This document shows positions 37,868-46,962 of a stretch of DNA of 64,000 bases, piece by piece. The translations under genes and the position numbers were made by a program. Source of the DNA: Hyphomicrobium denitrificans ATCC 51888 (GTDB taxonomy: Bacteria; Pseudomonadota; Alphaproteobacteria; Rhizobiales; Hyphomicrobiaceae); the NCBI RefSeq assembly GCF_000143145.1, contig NC_014313.1, positions 992,001 through 1,056,000 of the forward strand, in the 5' to 3' direction. The notes beneath the pieces were generated by a model. It was not told where the DNA came from. It was given only the letters and a program-made list of their open reading frames with translations, and made no database searches. The first letter of the stretch is position 1, and each line of letters begins with the position of its first letter.

Positions 37868-39322
37868 TCAGCCGGTGATGCCGCCGAGGCAGAGGAATTT
37901 CGTTTCGAGATATTCCTCGAGTCCTTCCTGCGCGCCCTCGCGGCCGAGGCCCGATTGCTTGACGCCGCCGAACGGTGCGACCTCGTTTGAAAAGAGGCCT
38001 TCGTTGACGCCGACCATTCCGGTTTCGAGCGCCTCGGCGACGCGCCACGCCCGTCCGATGTCCTGGCTGAACAGATAAGCCGCGAGCCCGAATGGTGTGT
38101 CGTTGGCGATGCGGATTGCGTCGGCTTCTGTTTCGAAACGGATGATCGACGCGACGGGCCCGAAGATTTCCTCGTTGGCGATCGCCATCGTCGGCTCGAC
38201 ACCGGTGATGACGGTCGGGGAGAAGAAGAGCGGGCCGTGCGTGTCGGGTTCTCCACCAAGCTCGATTTTTGCGCCGCGTTTGGTCGCGTCGGCGAGCAAA
38301 GATTTCACCTTGGTTATGGCGTCGGCGTTGATCAGCGGGCCGACCGTCGATTTCGGATCGCGACCCGGCGCGACGTGGAGTTTCGCGATCTCGGCTTTGA
38401 GCGCGGCGACGAAACGATCGTAGATGCCGGACTGCACGAGAATGCGATTGGCGCAGACGCAGGTCTGTCCGGCGTTGCGGAACTTGGATGCCATTGCGCC
38501 CGCGACCGCGCGATCGAGATCGGCATCGTCGAAGACGAGCAGAGGCGCGTTGCCGCCGAGCTCGAGCGTCAGTTTCTTGATCGTGTCGGCGGACTGGCGA
38601 TAGAGAATTTTGCCGACCTCGGTCGAGCCGGTGAAGGTGAGCTTGCGGACGCGTGCATCGGCCGTCAACGCCTTGCCGACGCCTGCCGCATCCTGCGTCG
38701 TGATAACGTTAAGCACGCCCGGCGGAACGCCCGCGTCGAGCGCGAGCTTGGCGACGGCCAGCGCGCAGAGTGGCGTTTCTTCCGACGGCTTGACGATGAT
38801 CGTGCATCCGGCTGCGAGCGCGGATGCAACTTTCCGCGTGATCATGGCGATCGGGAAATTCCACGGCGTGATCGCGGCGCAAACGCCGATCGGCTGCTTG
38901 ATCGTGACGTAGCGCCGGGACGCTGCGGTGGTCGGGATCGTGTGGCCGTAGGCGCGTTTTCCTTCTTCGGCAAACCAATCGATGAACGAGGCGCCGTAGG
39001 CGACTTCGCCGCGCGCTTCCGTCAGGGGTTTGCCCTGCTCGGCGGTCATCAGCTGGGCGAGCGCTTCGGTTTCCGCGAGGACCAGATCGCACCAGCGCTC
39101 GAGAATTGCGCCGCGTTCTTTCGCAGGTTTCGCGGACCAGGCCGGAAACGCTTTATATGCAGCGTCGATGGCGCGCTGGGCATCTTCGGCCGTCAAATCC
39201 GGAACATCGGCGAGCTTGTCGCCGGTCGCCGGATCGAGAACGGGAAACGTCTTCTTGGACGTCACCCATTCGCCGTCGATGAGCGCCGCGGTTGGAAATG
39301 CTGTTGTCGTCTTAGCGTTCAT
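37868..39322 (-). CDS. gabD: Succinate-semialdehyde dehydrogenase, NAD(P)-dependent (GabD)
   Basis: The enzyme oxidises succinate semialdehyde to succinate and closes the GABA branch into the TCA cycle. The 484-residue protein matches the GabD group: TAEQGKPLTEARGEVAYGAS, ITPWNFPIAMITRK, TFTGSTEVGK, LELGGNAPLLVFDDAD with the general-base Glu, and the catalytic Cys in NAGQTCVCANR. It starts 18 bases after the other aldehyde dehydrogenase gene. A glutarate-semialdehyde role (cadaverine route) cannot be excluded, since those enzymes are close relatives. Confidence 0.94.
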   Translation of the reverse strand: MNAKTTTAFPTAALIDGEWVTSKKTFPVLDPATGDKLADVPDLTAEDAQRAIDAAYKAFPAWSAKPAKERGAILERWCDLVLAETEALAQLMTAEQGKPLTEARGEVAYGASFIDWFAEEGKRAYGHTIPTTAASRRYVTIKQPIGVCAAITPWNFPIAMITRKVASALAAGCTIIVKPSEETPLCALAVAKLALDAGVPPGVLNVITTQDAAGVGKALTADARVRKLTFTGSTEVGKILYRQSADTIKKLTLELGGNAPLLVFDDADLDRAVAGAMASKFRNAGQTCVCANRILVQSGIYDRFVAALKAEIAKLHVAPGRDPKSTVGPLINADAITKVKSLLADATKRGAKIELGGEPDTHGPLFFSPTVITGVEPTMAIANEEIFGPVASIIRFETEADAIRIANDTPFGLAAYLFSQDIGRAWRVAEALETGMVGVNEGLFSNEVAPFGGVKQSGLGREGAQEGLEEYLETKFLCLGGITG

Positions 39323-39340
39323 GCGAGTTACTCCGGAAAC

Positions 39341-40828
39341 TCAGAGCGTGATCGATACCGACTTGAGATCGGCGTATTTGTGAAGCGCGTGCAGCGAGCG
39401 GTCGCGACCGAAGCCCGACTGCTTGAAGCCGCCGAACGGCATCGTCAGATCGCAGCTGTCCCAGCCATTGATCCAGACGAGCCCGGCGCGGATTTCGCGC
39501 GCGGCGCGATGGGCGAGCGAGATGTCTTTCGTCCACAATCCGGCGGCGAGGCCGTAGTTGGTGTCGTTGGCAATGCGGATCGCGTCGTCGGGGTCCTTGA
39601 AGCGCGTGACTGCGAGGACAGGGCCGAAAACTTCTTCGCGTGCCAGCGTGTTCTCGGGCTTCACCTGATCGAAGACGGTCGGCTCGACGTAAAAGCCGCC
39701 GCTGTCGGTGCGCGTGCGGTTGCCGCCGAGAGCCAGCGCGTCGCCCTCGCGCTTCGCCGTTTCGATGTAGCGCAGCGCCGTTTTCATCTGCTCTTCGCTC
39801 GCCATCGAGCCGGTCGTCGTCGCGGGCTCGAGCGGATCACCGGCGACGATCTTGCGCGCGACGGCGAGCAGCCGGTCGACGAATTGATCCGCAACGTCCT
39901 GCTGCACGAGCAGGCGCGATCCGGCGGTGCAGACCTGTCCCGAGTTATAGAAGATGCCCCACGCGGCTTGCGTCGCCGCTTTGTCGAGATCGGGGCAGTC
40001 AGCGAAGATGATGTGCGGAGACTTGCCGCCAAGCTCGAGGCTGACGCGTTTCAGATTGCTCTGACCGGAATACTGCATCAACAGCTTGCCGACAGCGCCG
40101 GAGCCTGTGAACGCGATCATGTCGACATCGTTATGGAGCGCGAGTGCTTTGCCGGCTTCCGCGCCGAAGCCTGGTACGACGTTGAGGACGCCGGGCGGCA
40201 AACCGGCTTCGAGCGCCAACTCGCCGATTTTCAGTGCGGTCAGCGGCGATTGTTCCGCCGGTTTCAGGATGACCGAATTACCCATCGCCAGCGCAGGAGC
40301 GATCTTCCACATCGCCATCAGCAACGGGAAGTTCCATGGTACGATGGCGGCGACGACGCCGAGCGGCTCATGCACGGCGAACGAGAAACGGTCCGGAGCT
40401 TCTGGGCCGACTTCGCCGTAAATTTTGTCGAGCGCTTCGGCGTAATACGCGATCGTGCGGATCGAGCCCGGTATATCGACCTTGAGCGCATCGGTGATCG
40501 GCTTGCCGACGTCGAGGCTTTCGAGCACGGCCAATTGCTCGGCATCGCGACGCATCAGATCCGCGAGCTTGAACAGCACGCGCTTCTTGTCGCGATAATG
40601 CGACTTCCGCCACTGTCCCTCTTCGAAGGCGCGCCGGGCGCTTTTGACCGCGGCGTCGACGTCGGCAACATCGCACTGAGCGATGTGGTTCAGCACGCGG
40701 CCGTTGCGGGGCGTGACGTTGGGGAAGGTTTTGCCCGACGCGCTCGCCCGGAGCTTGCCGTCGATGACCGCTTCGCCCGGAAGCTTGAGCGAACCGGCAA
40801 CCGCTTCGAAGTGTGCGAGCGAGGTCAT
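39341..40828 (-). CDS. Aldehyde dehydrogenase, PuuC-like (gamma-glutamylaminobutyraldehyde type)
   Basis: This NAD(P)+ dehydrogenase oxidises an aminoaldehyde or its gamma-glutamyl form to the acid. The 495-residue product resembles PuuC/KauB: ESLDVGKPITDALKVDIPGSIRTIAYYAEALDKIYGE, VPWNFPLLMAMWK, AFTGSGAVGKLLMQYSG, LELGGKSPHIIF and catalytic Cys in NSGQVCTAGSR. It starts 11 bases after the glutamine-synthetase-like gene. In the Puu route it would act between aminobutyraldehyde formation and PuuD. Substrate is inferred from context. Confidence 0.92.
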   Translation of the reverse strand: MTSLAHFEAVAGSLKLPGEAVIDGKLRASASGKTFPNVTPRNGRVLNHIAQCDVADVDAAVKSARRAFEEGQWRKSHYRDKKRVLFKLADLMRRDAEQLAVLESLDVGKPITDALKVDIPGSIRTIAYYAEALDKIYGEVGPEAPDRFSFAVHEPLGVVAAIVPWNFPLLMAMWKIAPALAMGNSVILKPAEQSPLTALKIGELALEAGLPPGVLNVVPGFGAEAGKALALHNDVDMIAFTGSGAVGKLLMQYSGQSNLKRVSLELGGKSPHIIFADCPDLDKAATQAAWGIFYNSGQVCTAGSRLLVQQDVADQFVDRLLAVARKIVAGDPLEPATTTGSMASEEQMKTALRYIETAKREGDALALGGNRTRTDSGGFYVEPTVFDQVKPENTLAREEVFGPVLAVTRFKDPDDAIRIANDTNYGLAAGLWTKDISLAHRAAREIRAGLVWINGWDSCDLTMPFGGFKQSGFGRDRSLHALHKYADLKSVSITL

Positions 40829-40839
40829 GACGCGAACCC

Positions 40840-42189
40840 TTATGCTATCTGAGCGTACCAGGCGTGGTCGAGCGAGGTCACCACGCGTTCAAATTCCGTG
40901 CGTTCGGTCTGCTTCAACAAGTAATAAACTTTCTGGAACTCCGCGCCGAACGCATTGCGGACAACATCGGACGCGCGAAAACGTTCAAGCGCGTTGAACC
41001 AGATCGTCGGCAGCTCGGGCGCGGCGGTGTCATTGGCTTCGCCGTCCGCCATCGGTCCCGGCTCGATCTTGTTGGCAATGCCATGCCGCATGCCGGCGAG
41101 GATTGCCGCCAACACGAGATAGGGATTGGCGTCGGCGCCTGCAACGCGATGCTCGACGCGCGTTCCGGCTCCTGTGGCGCGCGGAATGCGCAGGGCGACG
41201 TTGCGATTGTTCAGTCCCCAATGCGCGGCGAGCGACACGTAATTTTTCGGCACGTAGCGGCGATAAGCATTCGCCGACTGCGCCCAGATGGCCATGAAAT
41301 CGCACATCGTCGATTGCAAGCCGCCGATGGCATTGCGGAATAGGGGCGAGATCGGATCGCCCGCGAAAACATTATTGCCCTTTCCGTCGATCAGGCTCGC
41401 GTGCAGGTGCATGCCCGAGCCCGGCCAGTCGTGATGCGGCTTGGCCATGAATGTCGCTTCGAGACCATGCGCTTTCGCTGCGGCCTTGATCGCGCGTTTC
41501 AGAAGCAATGCGTCGGTCGCGGCGGAGACGGCGTCCGCTTTGTGCTTCAGATTGATTTCGAATTGCCCGGGACCCGACTCCTGCATCACCGCGTCGATCG
41601 GCAGGCCTTGGACGTCGGCGATTTTGTAGATCGTGTCGACGAGCGGGCCGAGCGTGTCGATCTCGTCGAACTGGAACGTCATCGGACGTTCGGGATCATC
41701 CGAAATTCCGTCGGGCGTTTCGAGCTTGAACGCGCCGTTCGCTTGCGGCTTCGTGACGTAGAATTCGAGTTCGGCCGCGACGACAGGTGTTAAACCCTGG
41801 TCCGCGAATGCCGCGACCTGCTTTGCGAGAACGCCGCGCGGACAAAGATCATCAGGCTCAGTCACTGCGATGACGGCCTGCGCGTGGCGTCCGTCGCCCA
41901 CCGGAACAGCGCGCAACGAGCCCGCGATGATGCGGAATGGTTCGTCGGGATCGCCCGTTTCCCAAAGGCGCCCAGTTTCCTCGATGCAATTGCCGCGCGG
42001 GTCCATCACGAATACCGTCGAGGGGATCATCAGGCCGTTCTTTGCGACAGCGACGATGTCGTCGCGCCGGAAGCGCTTGCCGCGCGGAATGCCGTTGAGG
42101 TCGAACAGGATCAGATCGATCCAAGTGACGCTCGGGTTGGCGGCGAGGAATGCTTCCGTTTCATCGATCGTGATGTAGGTATCGCTCAT
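40840..42189 (-). CDS. Glutamine synthetase family, gamma-glutamylputrescine synthetase-like (PuuA/PauA)
   Basis: The enzyme should ligate glutamate through its gamma-carboxyl to an amine, using ATP. The 449-residue protein has the GS catalytic fold (QESGPGQFEINLKH, KPHHDWPGSGMHLHASL, LRIPRATGAGTRVEHRVAGADANPY) but an N-terminus unlike GlnA (TWIDLILFDLNGIPRGKRFRRDD), which is the pattern of PuuA. The ATG overlaps the stop of the PuuD-like gene (ATGA). An in-frame extension to 42405 runs inside that gene and is rejected. Amine specificity (putrescine, spermidine, a monoamine) is not readable. Confidence 0.92.
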   Translation of the reverse strand: MSDTYITIDETEAFLAANPSVTWIDLILFDLNGIPRGKRFRRDDIVAVAKNGLMIPSTVFVMDPRGNCIEETGRLWETGDPDEPFRIIAGSLRAVPVGDGRHAQAVIAVTEPDDLCPRGVLAKQVAAFADQGLTPVVAAELEFYVTKPQANGAFKLETPDGISDDPERPMTFQFDEIDTLGPLVDTIYKIADVQGLPIDAVMQESGPGQFEINLKHKADAVSAATDALLLKRAIKAAAKAHGLEATFMAKPHHDWPGSGMHLHASLIDGKGNNVFAGDPISPLFRNAIGGLQSTMCDFMAIWAQSANAYRRYVPKNYVSLAAHWGLNNRNVALRIPRATGAGTRVEHRVAGADANPYLVLAAILAGMRHGIANKIEPGPMADGEANDTAAPELPTIWFNALERFRASDVVRNAFGAEFQKVYYLLKQTERTEFERVVTSLDHAWYAQIA

Positions 42190-42938
42190 GCGGCCTGGCC
42201 CTTCGCGGTGCGGTTCCGGGCGGCGTCGCCGAAGCGGCGGAATAGGGCGATCGACGCAGGATTGTTGAGCGGCCGCCATTCCGGGTGCCATTGCACGCCG
42301 AGAGAGAATGGATTTCCCGCAGGCGCGCGAATGGCTTCGACGAGGCCGTCCTCGGCGAAGGCTTCGGCGACCAGCGGTTTTGCGAGCCGATTGATGCCCT
42401 GCCAATGCAGCGAGTTCACCGTCAGCAGGTCCTGGCCGAGCCAGCTTTGCAGTTCGCCGGCGAGGCGCACTTTGTGCTTCGGCCCGAATTTGATGTCGAA
42501 GTCTTCGTCCGTCGGTTCTCGGTGATCATGGTGGCCGTCGACGACGTGCACGGCCTGATGCAGCGTACCGCCGAGCGCGACGTTGAATTCCTGAAAGCCG
42601 CGGCAGATTGCGAACAGCGGCAATTTACGTTCGAGGGCGGAACGGATCAGCGGCAGCGTGACGGCATCGCGGTCGCGATCGACGGTCGCGGGATCGAGCG
42701 GGTCTTCGTCGCCATAGTGTTTCGGCTCGACGTTCGACAGGCTTCCGGGCAGCAGAATGCCGTCAGCGATATCGAGCACCGCACCGATGTCCGCCATGCT
42801 TTGGCCGAGCGGAACGAGCAGTGGCTGGCATTCGGCGACTTCCGCGACGGCGGCGGAGTACTTCCGTCCGACGGCGTCGAACGTCAAGCCGCCGATCGAC
42901 TTGCTGCAGCCCGGTATGACAACGATCGGACGGGTCAT
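42186..42938 (-). CDS. Gamma-glutamyl-gamma-aminobutyrate hydrolase (PuuD-like, class I GATase fold)
   Basis: The enzyme removes the glutamate carried through the gamma-glutamyl route, releasing GABA or its homologue. The 250-residue protein is a peptidase C26-type hydrolase with nucleophile C112 in FAICRGFQEFNVALGG and H218/E220 in GVQWHPEW, completing a Cys-His-Glu triad. Its ATG overlaps the stop of the SpuC-like gene, and its stop overlaps the start of the PuuA-like gene, so three genes are translationally coupled. Confidence 0.94.
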   Translation of the reverse strand: MTRPIVVIPGCSKSIGGLTFDAVGRKYSAAVAEVAECQPLLVPLGQSMADIGAVLDIADGILLPGSLSNVEPKHYGDEDPLDPATVDRDRDAVTLPLIRSALERKLPLFAICRGFQEFNVALGGTLHQAVHVVDGHHDHREPTDEDFDIKFGPKHKVRLAGELQSWLGQDLLTVNSLHWQGINRLAKPLVAEAFAEDGLVEAIRAPAGNPFSLGVQWHPEWRPLNNPASIALFRRFGDAARNRTAKGQAA

Positions 42939-44320
42939 GCCGTCAATTCTCCTTTGACATCCTGAAGGGTTTTGTTGAGCGCGCTCTCGATGACGGCGCC
43001 GGCTTTTTCGAACTCTGCGTCCGTCCAGATCAGCGGCGGCGCGCAGACCATCGTGTCGAAGACGGCGCGCATGATGAAGCCGTCGCGGAAGAAGTGGTCG
43101 CGGCAGATGAGGCCGACGCGGCCGGGATCGGTAAAGCGGCGTCGCGTTTTCTTGTCGGCAACGAGCTCGATGGCGCCCATCATGCCGATGGAGCGAACTT
43201 CGCCGACAAGGGGATGATCCTTGAAGCGCTCGAGCATACGCGCGAGGGCCGGGCCGGTCGTTTCCTTGACGCGCGGGACGAGGCGGTCGCGCTCCATGAT
43301 TTCGAGGTTCTTGAGCGCCACCGCGCACGCAACGGGGTGTCCGGAAAACGTATACCCGTGATTGAAGTCGTCGTTCTCGGCCATAAGCGCATCGACGATG
43401 TTGTCTCCGACGAGCACGCCGGAGAGCGGCACGTATCCGGACGTCGCGGCCTTCGCGAACGTGATCAGGTCGGGGCGGATGCCGTAGTATTCCGAGCCGA
43501 ACCACGTGCCGAGCCGGCCGAAGCCGGTGATGACTTCGTCCGCCAGCAGCAGGATGCCGTACTTGTCGACGATGCGCTGCACTTCCGGCCAATAGCTGTC
43601 GGGTGCGATCTTGACGCCGCCCGCGCCCTGCACGGGTTCGCCTGCGAAGGCAGCGACGTTATCAGGACCGCAGCGCAGGATTTCCTCTTCGATGGCGCGC
43701 GCGGCGCGGAGGCCGAAGTCTTCCGGGCTCTCGCCAGCGAAGGAGTCGCCATACCAGTACGGGTCCATCACGTGGCGGAAGCCTTCGTAAACCGGATAGC
43801 TGTGCTGATGGACGTGGGTCATGCCGCCCATCGAGCCCGCGGCGATCGTCGAGCCGTGATAGGCATTCTTGCGGCTGATGATGATGCGCCGTTTCGGCTG
43901 GCCCTTCAGCACCCAGTAGTGGCGGATGAGGCGGATCGCGGTGTCGTTCGATTCCGATCCGGACGAGCCGAAGAACACCTGATTGAGATGCGCGGGCGCG
44001 AGTTCGGCGAGCTTGCGCGACAGCTCGACGACGGGCGGATGGGTGGTCTTGAAGAACGTATTGTAGAACGGCAGCTCGAGGATCTGGTCGTAGGCGGCTT
44101 GTGCGAGTTCCTTGTTGCCGTAGCCGATGTTCGTCGTCCAAAGGCCCGCCATGCCGTCGAGGATGCGGTTGCCCTCGCTGTCGATGACATAGGCGCCTTC
44201 GCCTTTCACGATGACGCGCGGGCCGGGCCCGGCGCGCAGCGTTTGATGCGTCGTGAACGGATGAAGATGGTGCTGAGAATCGAGCTCTTGGATCTGCGCG
44301 GTCTGAAGCCGGTTTGACAC
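42935..44320 (-). CDS. Class III aminotransferase, SpuC-like (putrescine/diamine:pyruvate)
   Basis: This PLP aminotransferase of 461 residues resembles Pseudomonas SpuC, which transfers the amino group of putrescine to pyruvate. Visible are HHLHPFTTHQTL, DGMAGLWTTNIGYGNKELAQAA, GSSGSESNDTAIRLIRHYW, GEPVQGAGGVKIAPDSYWPE, ADEVITGFGRLGTWFG and PLP lysine K290 in LITFAKAATSGYVPLS. It is the first gene of the seven-gene operon. The GTG at 44320, with GGAG upstream, starts the conserved part; the frame open to 44476 is not conserved. With no PuuB oxidase in the operon, this enzyme is the best candidate for the deamination step. Confidence 0.92.
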   Translation of the reverse strand: MSNRLQTAQIQELDSQHHLHPFTTHQTLRAGPGPRVIVKGEGAYVIDSEGNRILDGMAGLWTTNIGYGNKELAQAAYDQILELPFYNTFFKTTHPPVVELSRKLAELAPAHLNQVFFGSSGSESNDTAIRLIRHYWVLKGQPKRRIIISRKNAYHGSTIAAGSMGGMTHVHQHSYPVYEGFRHVMDPYWYGDSFAGESPEDFGLRAARAIEEEILRCGPDNVAAFAGEPVQGAGGVKIAPDSYWPEVQRIVDKYGILLLADEVITGFGRLGTWFGSEYYGIRPDLITFAKAATSGYVPLSGVLVGDNIVDALMAENDDFNHGYTFSGHPVACAVALKNLEIMERDRLVPRVKETTGPALARMLERFKDHPLVGEVRSIGMMGAIELVADKKTRRRFTDPGRVGLICRDHFFRDGFIMRAVFDTMVCAPPLIWTDAEFEKAGAVIESALNKTLQDVKGELTA

Positions 44321-44657
44321 GGGTTTTTCTCCAGCGATTTGAGAGAGCGGGGGCGATAACGGAGGGCTGGATCGTTTAATCAGTGTGGTGTGTAACCGAT
44401 GCGGGCGCAAAGCTTCAGCAGCTCGCGTTTCGCGTGAGGCTTGGGCGCAACCCATGCCTGCCTCGCACCCGGCCAAGCGCGGTGCGAAATCTCCAACGGC
44501 AACCGGATAAGCGCCGATACCATCAACGAGAGTTCCAAGAATAGTCGACCTTCGGCGGGCAAGTCGGCCGCCGAGCAGACAGCAAATGCAGTCTTTACAT
44601 GCTCAGTAATAAGAAGGAATACTCTACACCGTAGAAGTGTCAAGGGCCCGTATCGGC
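44321..44657. other. Divergent control region between the amine operon and its TetR gene
   Basis: This 337-base gap must hold the promoters of the operon (minus) and of the TetR gene (plus). The palindrome at 44620-44638 lies at the tetR end. An open frame at 44380-44643 on the minus strand has no ribosome-binding site or domain and is not counted as a gene. I see no second copy of the palindrome near the operon start at 44320. Confidence 0.6.
44620..44638. promoter_or_regulatory. Palindromic operator of the TetR-family gene
   Basis: CTCTAC-ACC-GTAGAAG, core TCTAC-N3-GTAGA (44623-44635), ends about 20 bases before the tetR start codon. It shares 13 of 14 bases with the core of the ald-upstream palindrome (TCTACGCCGTAGAA), differing only at the central R. 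Confidence 0.72.
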
Positions 44658-45311
44658 ATGACTGACCTGAGACCTAAGACGCGGCGCCGGCTCGATAAGC
44701 AGGCGATCCTCGAGGCGGCGTTCGAGCTGTTCGCCGAGGAGGGGGAATCCGGCTTTTCCATTCGCAAGCTCGCGGCGTCCGTGGGGGTCGACCCGATGAC
44801 GGTGCTGCATCACTTCCGGTCGAAAGACGAACTCTTACGGGCGATCGCCGATCATGCCGTGCGGGGCGTCGAGATACCCCGAGCGACGGAAAGCTGGCAG
44901 AACGATCTCAAGGCCGTCGCCAACACGTTTCGCTCGCTGGCGCATCGCTACCCGCGCGTCTTCCATTTACATTTTCGCTACCATGCGACCGGTCCCGCGG
45001 ATCACGTCGCGAGCGAGATCGTCTATTGCGCGATGCGGCGTGCGGGTCTTCCTGATGATCGTGCGGCGGGTCTCGGGCTTGCGTTCTACGCGTTCGTGCT
45101 TGGTTTCGCGCTGGCCGAAGCCGAAGGCTTGCTGCGACCGATCAACGACGCCGACGAAGCAGAACTCGATGCGCTGGACGCCGATGCCTACAAGTCGACG
45201 CGGGCCCTCATTCCAGCGCTCAAGGGGCTCGATCCGGATCTGGCCTTCAGCGCTTCGATGGATGCGTTCATTGCGGGCGTCGCGAATTTCTCGGACCGCA
45301 CGTCGAGCTGA
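44658..45311 (+). CDS. TetR family regulator, likely repressor of the amine operon and of ald
   Basis: The 217-residue protein has an N-terminal TetR helix-turn-helix (QAILEAAFELFAEEGESGFSIRKLAASVGVDPMTVLHHFRSKDELLRAI) and a TetR_C-type ligand domain (RVFHLHFRYHATGPADHVASEIV onward). It diverges from the seven-gene amine operon, the usual place for its local repressor. A palindrome ends just before its start, and a near copy stands before ald, so I infer autoregulation plus control of ald. The ATG at 44658 is chosen; a GTG at 44637 would place the start inside the palindrome. The inducer may be an amine or its product. Confidence 0.9.
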   Translation: MTDLRPKTRRRLDKQAILEAAFELFAEEGESGFSIRKLAASVGVDPMTVLHHFRSKDELLRAIADHAVRGVEIPRATESWQNDLKAVANTFRSLAHRYPRVFHLHFRYHATGPADHVASEIVYCAMRRAGLPDDRAAGLGLAFYAFVLGFALAEAEGLLRPINDADEAELDALDADAYKSTRALIPALKGLDPDLAFSASMDAFIAGVANFSDRTSS

Positions 45312-45400
45312 AGCGGTGTAATCCGGAGCGTTCGCAAAGGTGGTGGGAGCACGGACTGCAAGGCGTGCAGCCCGTGCGTTCAGATCGTCATCCGATGCGG

Positions 45401-46741
45401 CTAGAACGGCCTGGCTTTGGCCACGAGGTCTTGGGTCGGTTCGAGCCGATACAGCGAAGCTTCGGTGCCGTCGGTCAGAAGGTAGATGAAGCCATCCGGA
45501 GAGACCGCGACGTCGCGAATGCGGCCGATCTTGTCGTGGAAATAACGGCGTTCACGGGTCACGACTCCGTTCGTCACTTCGAGACGGATCAGGCATTGTC
45601 CGACCAGCGTGCCGACGAGGAAGTTGCCCTGCCAGTCGTCCGGCATGACGTTGCCGCTGTAGGCGACGAGGCTCGCGGTCGCGACCGACGGCACCCAATG
45701 GTGCACCGAATCGACCATGCCAGGAGCCGTCGTGAGGTTTGAAATGGTGGTGTCGTCGTAGTTGACGCCGTAGGTCACGATCGGCCAGCCGTAGTTGCTT
45801 CCCGAGGTGATGATGTTGAGTTCATCGCCGCCCTTCGGGCCTTGCTCGATCGACCAGAGCTGGCCGTCACCGGCATTGGCGATGATACCCTGCGGATTGC
45901 GGTGGCCGTAGCTGTAGATTTCGGGAAGCGCGTCGTCACGGCCGACGAAGGGGTTATCCTGGGGAATGCTGCCGTCGGTGTTGATGCGGATGATCTTGCC
46001 GCCGTCGTCGAGCAGATTTTGCGCGCGCTGCATCTGAAAGCGATCGCCGATCGTCAGATAGAGCATCCCGTCCGGCCCGAAGGCGAGACGGCCGCCGATC
46101 TGGTCGGTGGCCTTGATTGCGGGACGGCTTTCGAAAATGACCTTCGTGTCTTCGAGCGCCTTGTCTTCCAGGCGTGCGCTGACGATGCGAATGGTCGAAC
46201 CGTCCGGTCCGTTATGCATCAGCGAGAGAAAGATGCGCCGGGTGGTCGGAAAATCGCGGTCGACGAGGACGTCGAGCAGGCCGGAGTGGCCGCCGAAGGC
46301 AACCTCGGGTACGCCTGCGATCGGCTCATCCAGCATGTGGTCGCCTTCGATGAGGCGGAGCCGTCCGGGGCGTTCCGTCACCAGCGCGCGCCCATCGGGC
46401 AGAAATGCGATTGCCCACGGCATTTCGAGCCGTTTCGCAACGAGCGGGCGCAGTTCGAAGGGGAGGTCGCGTTCGTCAACGTATTCGGGTGGCGCGATCG
46501 TCGAGGACGACTGCGGCTCGCCGACCGAGACTTCGGCACCTGCATCACTCGGAATAAAAAGGGAAAGTCCTGAAATGAGAATGCTGGCGAGGCCACTTTT
46601 GAGAGCAGAACGGACATTCGCGCCCGATGCGATCTGGTTCAAATTTGCCTCCGCCCAGGTCACCGAAGAGAATTGTTTCAGTTTGGTGACACTATTCGAA
46701 AACGTGGCGTCAGCAAGCCCGCGAAATGAATATTCAGACAA
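45401..46741 (-). CDS. PQQ-dependent sugar dehydrogenase family protein, exported (YliI/Asd type)
   Basis: This is a soluble six-bladed propeller dehydrogenase of the aldose sugar dehydrogenase group, working in the periplasm. LEMPWAIAFLPDGRALVTERPGRLRL, GGHSGLLDVLVDRDFPTTRRIFLS, IGGRLAFGPDGMLYLTIGD, YSYGHRNPQGI and EQGPKGGDELNII are the family signatures; the His of HSGLLD is the base and HRNPQG contributes the Arg. A secretion segment lies at about 47-68, after a long N-terminus. The frame opens with TTG at 46741 and no clear ribosome-binding site, so the true start may be later. It could donate electrons to a quinone or cytochrome; no partner is adjacent. Confidence 0.87.
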   Translation of the reverse strand: MSEYSFRGLADATFSNSVTKLKQFSSVTWAEANLNQIASGANVRSALKSGLASILISGLSLFIPSDAGAEVSVGEPQSSSTIAPPEYVDERDLPFELRPLVAKRLEMPWAIAFLPDGRALVTERPGRLRLIEGDHMLDEPIAGVPEVAFGGHSGLLDVLVDRDFPTTRRIFLSLMHNGPDGSTIRIVSARLEDKALEDTKVIFESRPAIKATDQIGGRLAFGPDGMLYLTIGDRFQMQRAQNLLDDGGKIIRINTDGSIPQDNPFVGRDDALPEIYSYGHRNPQGIIANAGDGQLWSIEQGPKGGDELNIITSGSNYGWPIVTYGVNYDDTTISNLTTAPGMVDSVHHWVPSVATASLVAYSGNVMPDDWQGNFLVGTLVGQCLIRLEVTNGVVTRERRYFHDKIGRIRDVAVSPDGFIYLLTDGTEASLYRLEPTQDLVAKARPF

Positions 46742-46962
46742 CCGAACGGCTTAGAGCGGCCGGCATACGTGCGCCGTTCGCGATTGCACGGCAGCGTATG
46801 ACAAATGTCACACTGCCGGCTGCGAGGCGGTGGGTGATTTTCGATTGGAGATTTGGAGACAGCGCGGTTCCGAGTGGCGCGCATCGTGCCAGAGGTTGTG
46901 ATGTGCATCTTGGCGCGTGCGGTCATCATCCGCATCGCGCCAAGGCATGACGTGCGAGCGGC

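Noticed and set aside
38237..40852. An 871-codon plus-strand open frame antisense to two aldehyde dehydrogenase genes
   Set aside because: Long antisense frames are expected in high-GC coding DNA; the minus strand holds two intact, recognisable enzymes.
44380..44643. An 87-codon minus-strand frame between the amine operon and the TetR gene
   Set aside because: No ribosome-binding site or recognisable domain, and it runs through the probable promoter and operator.
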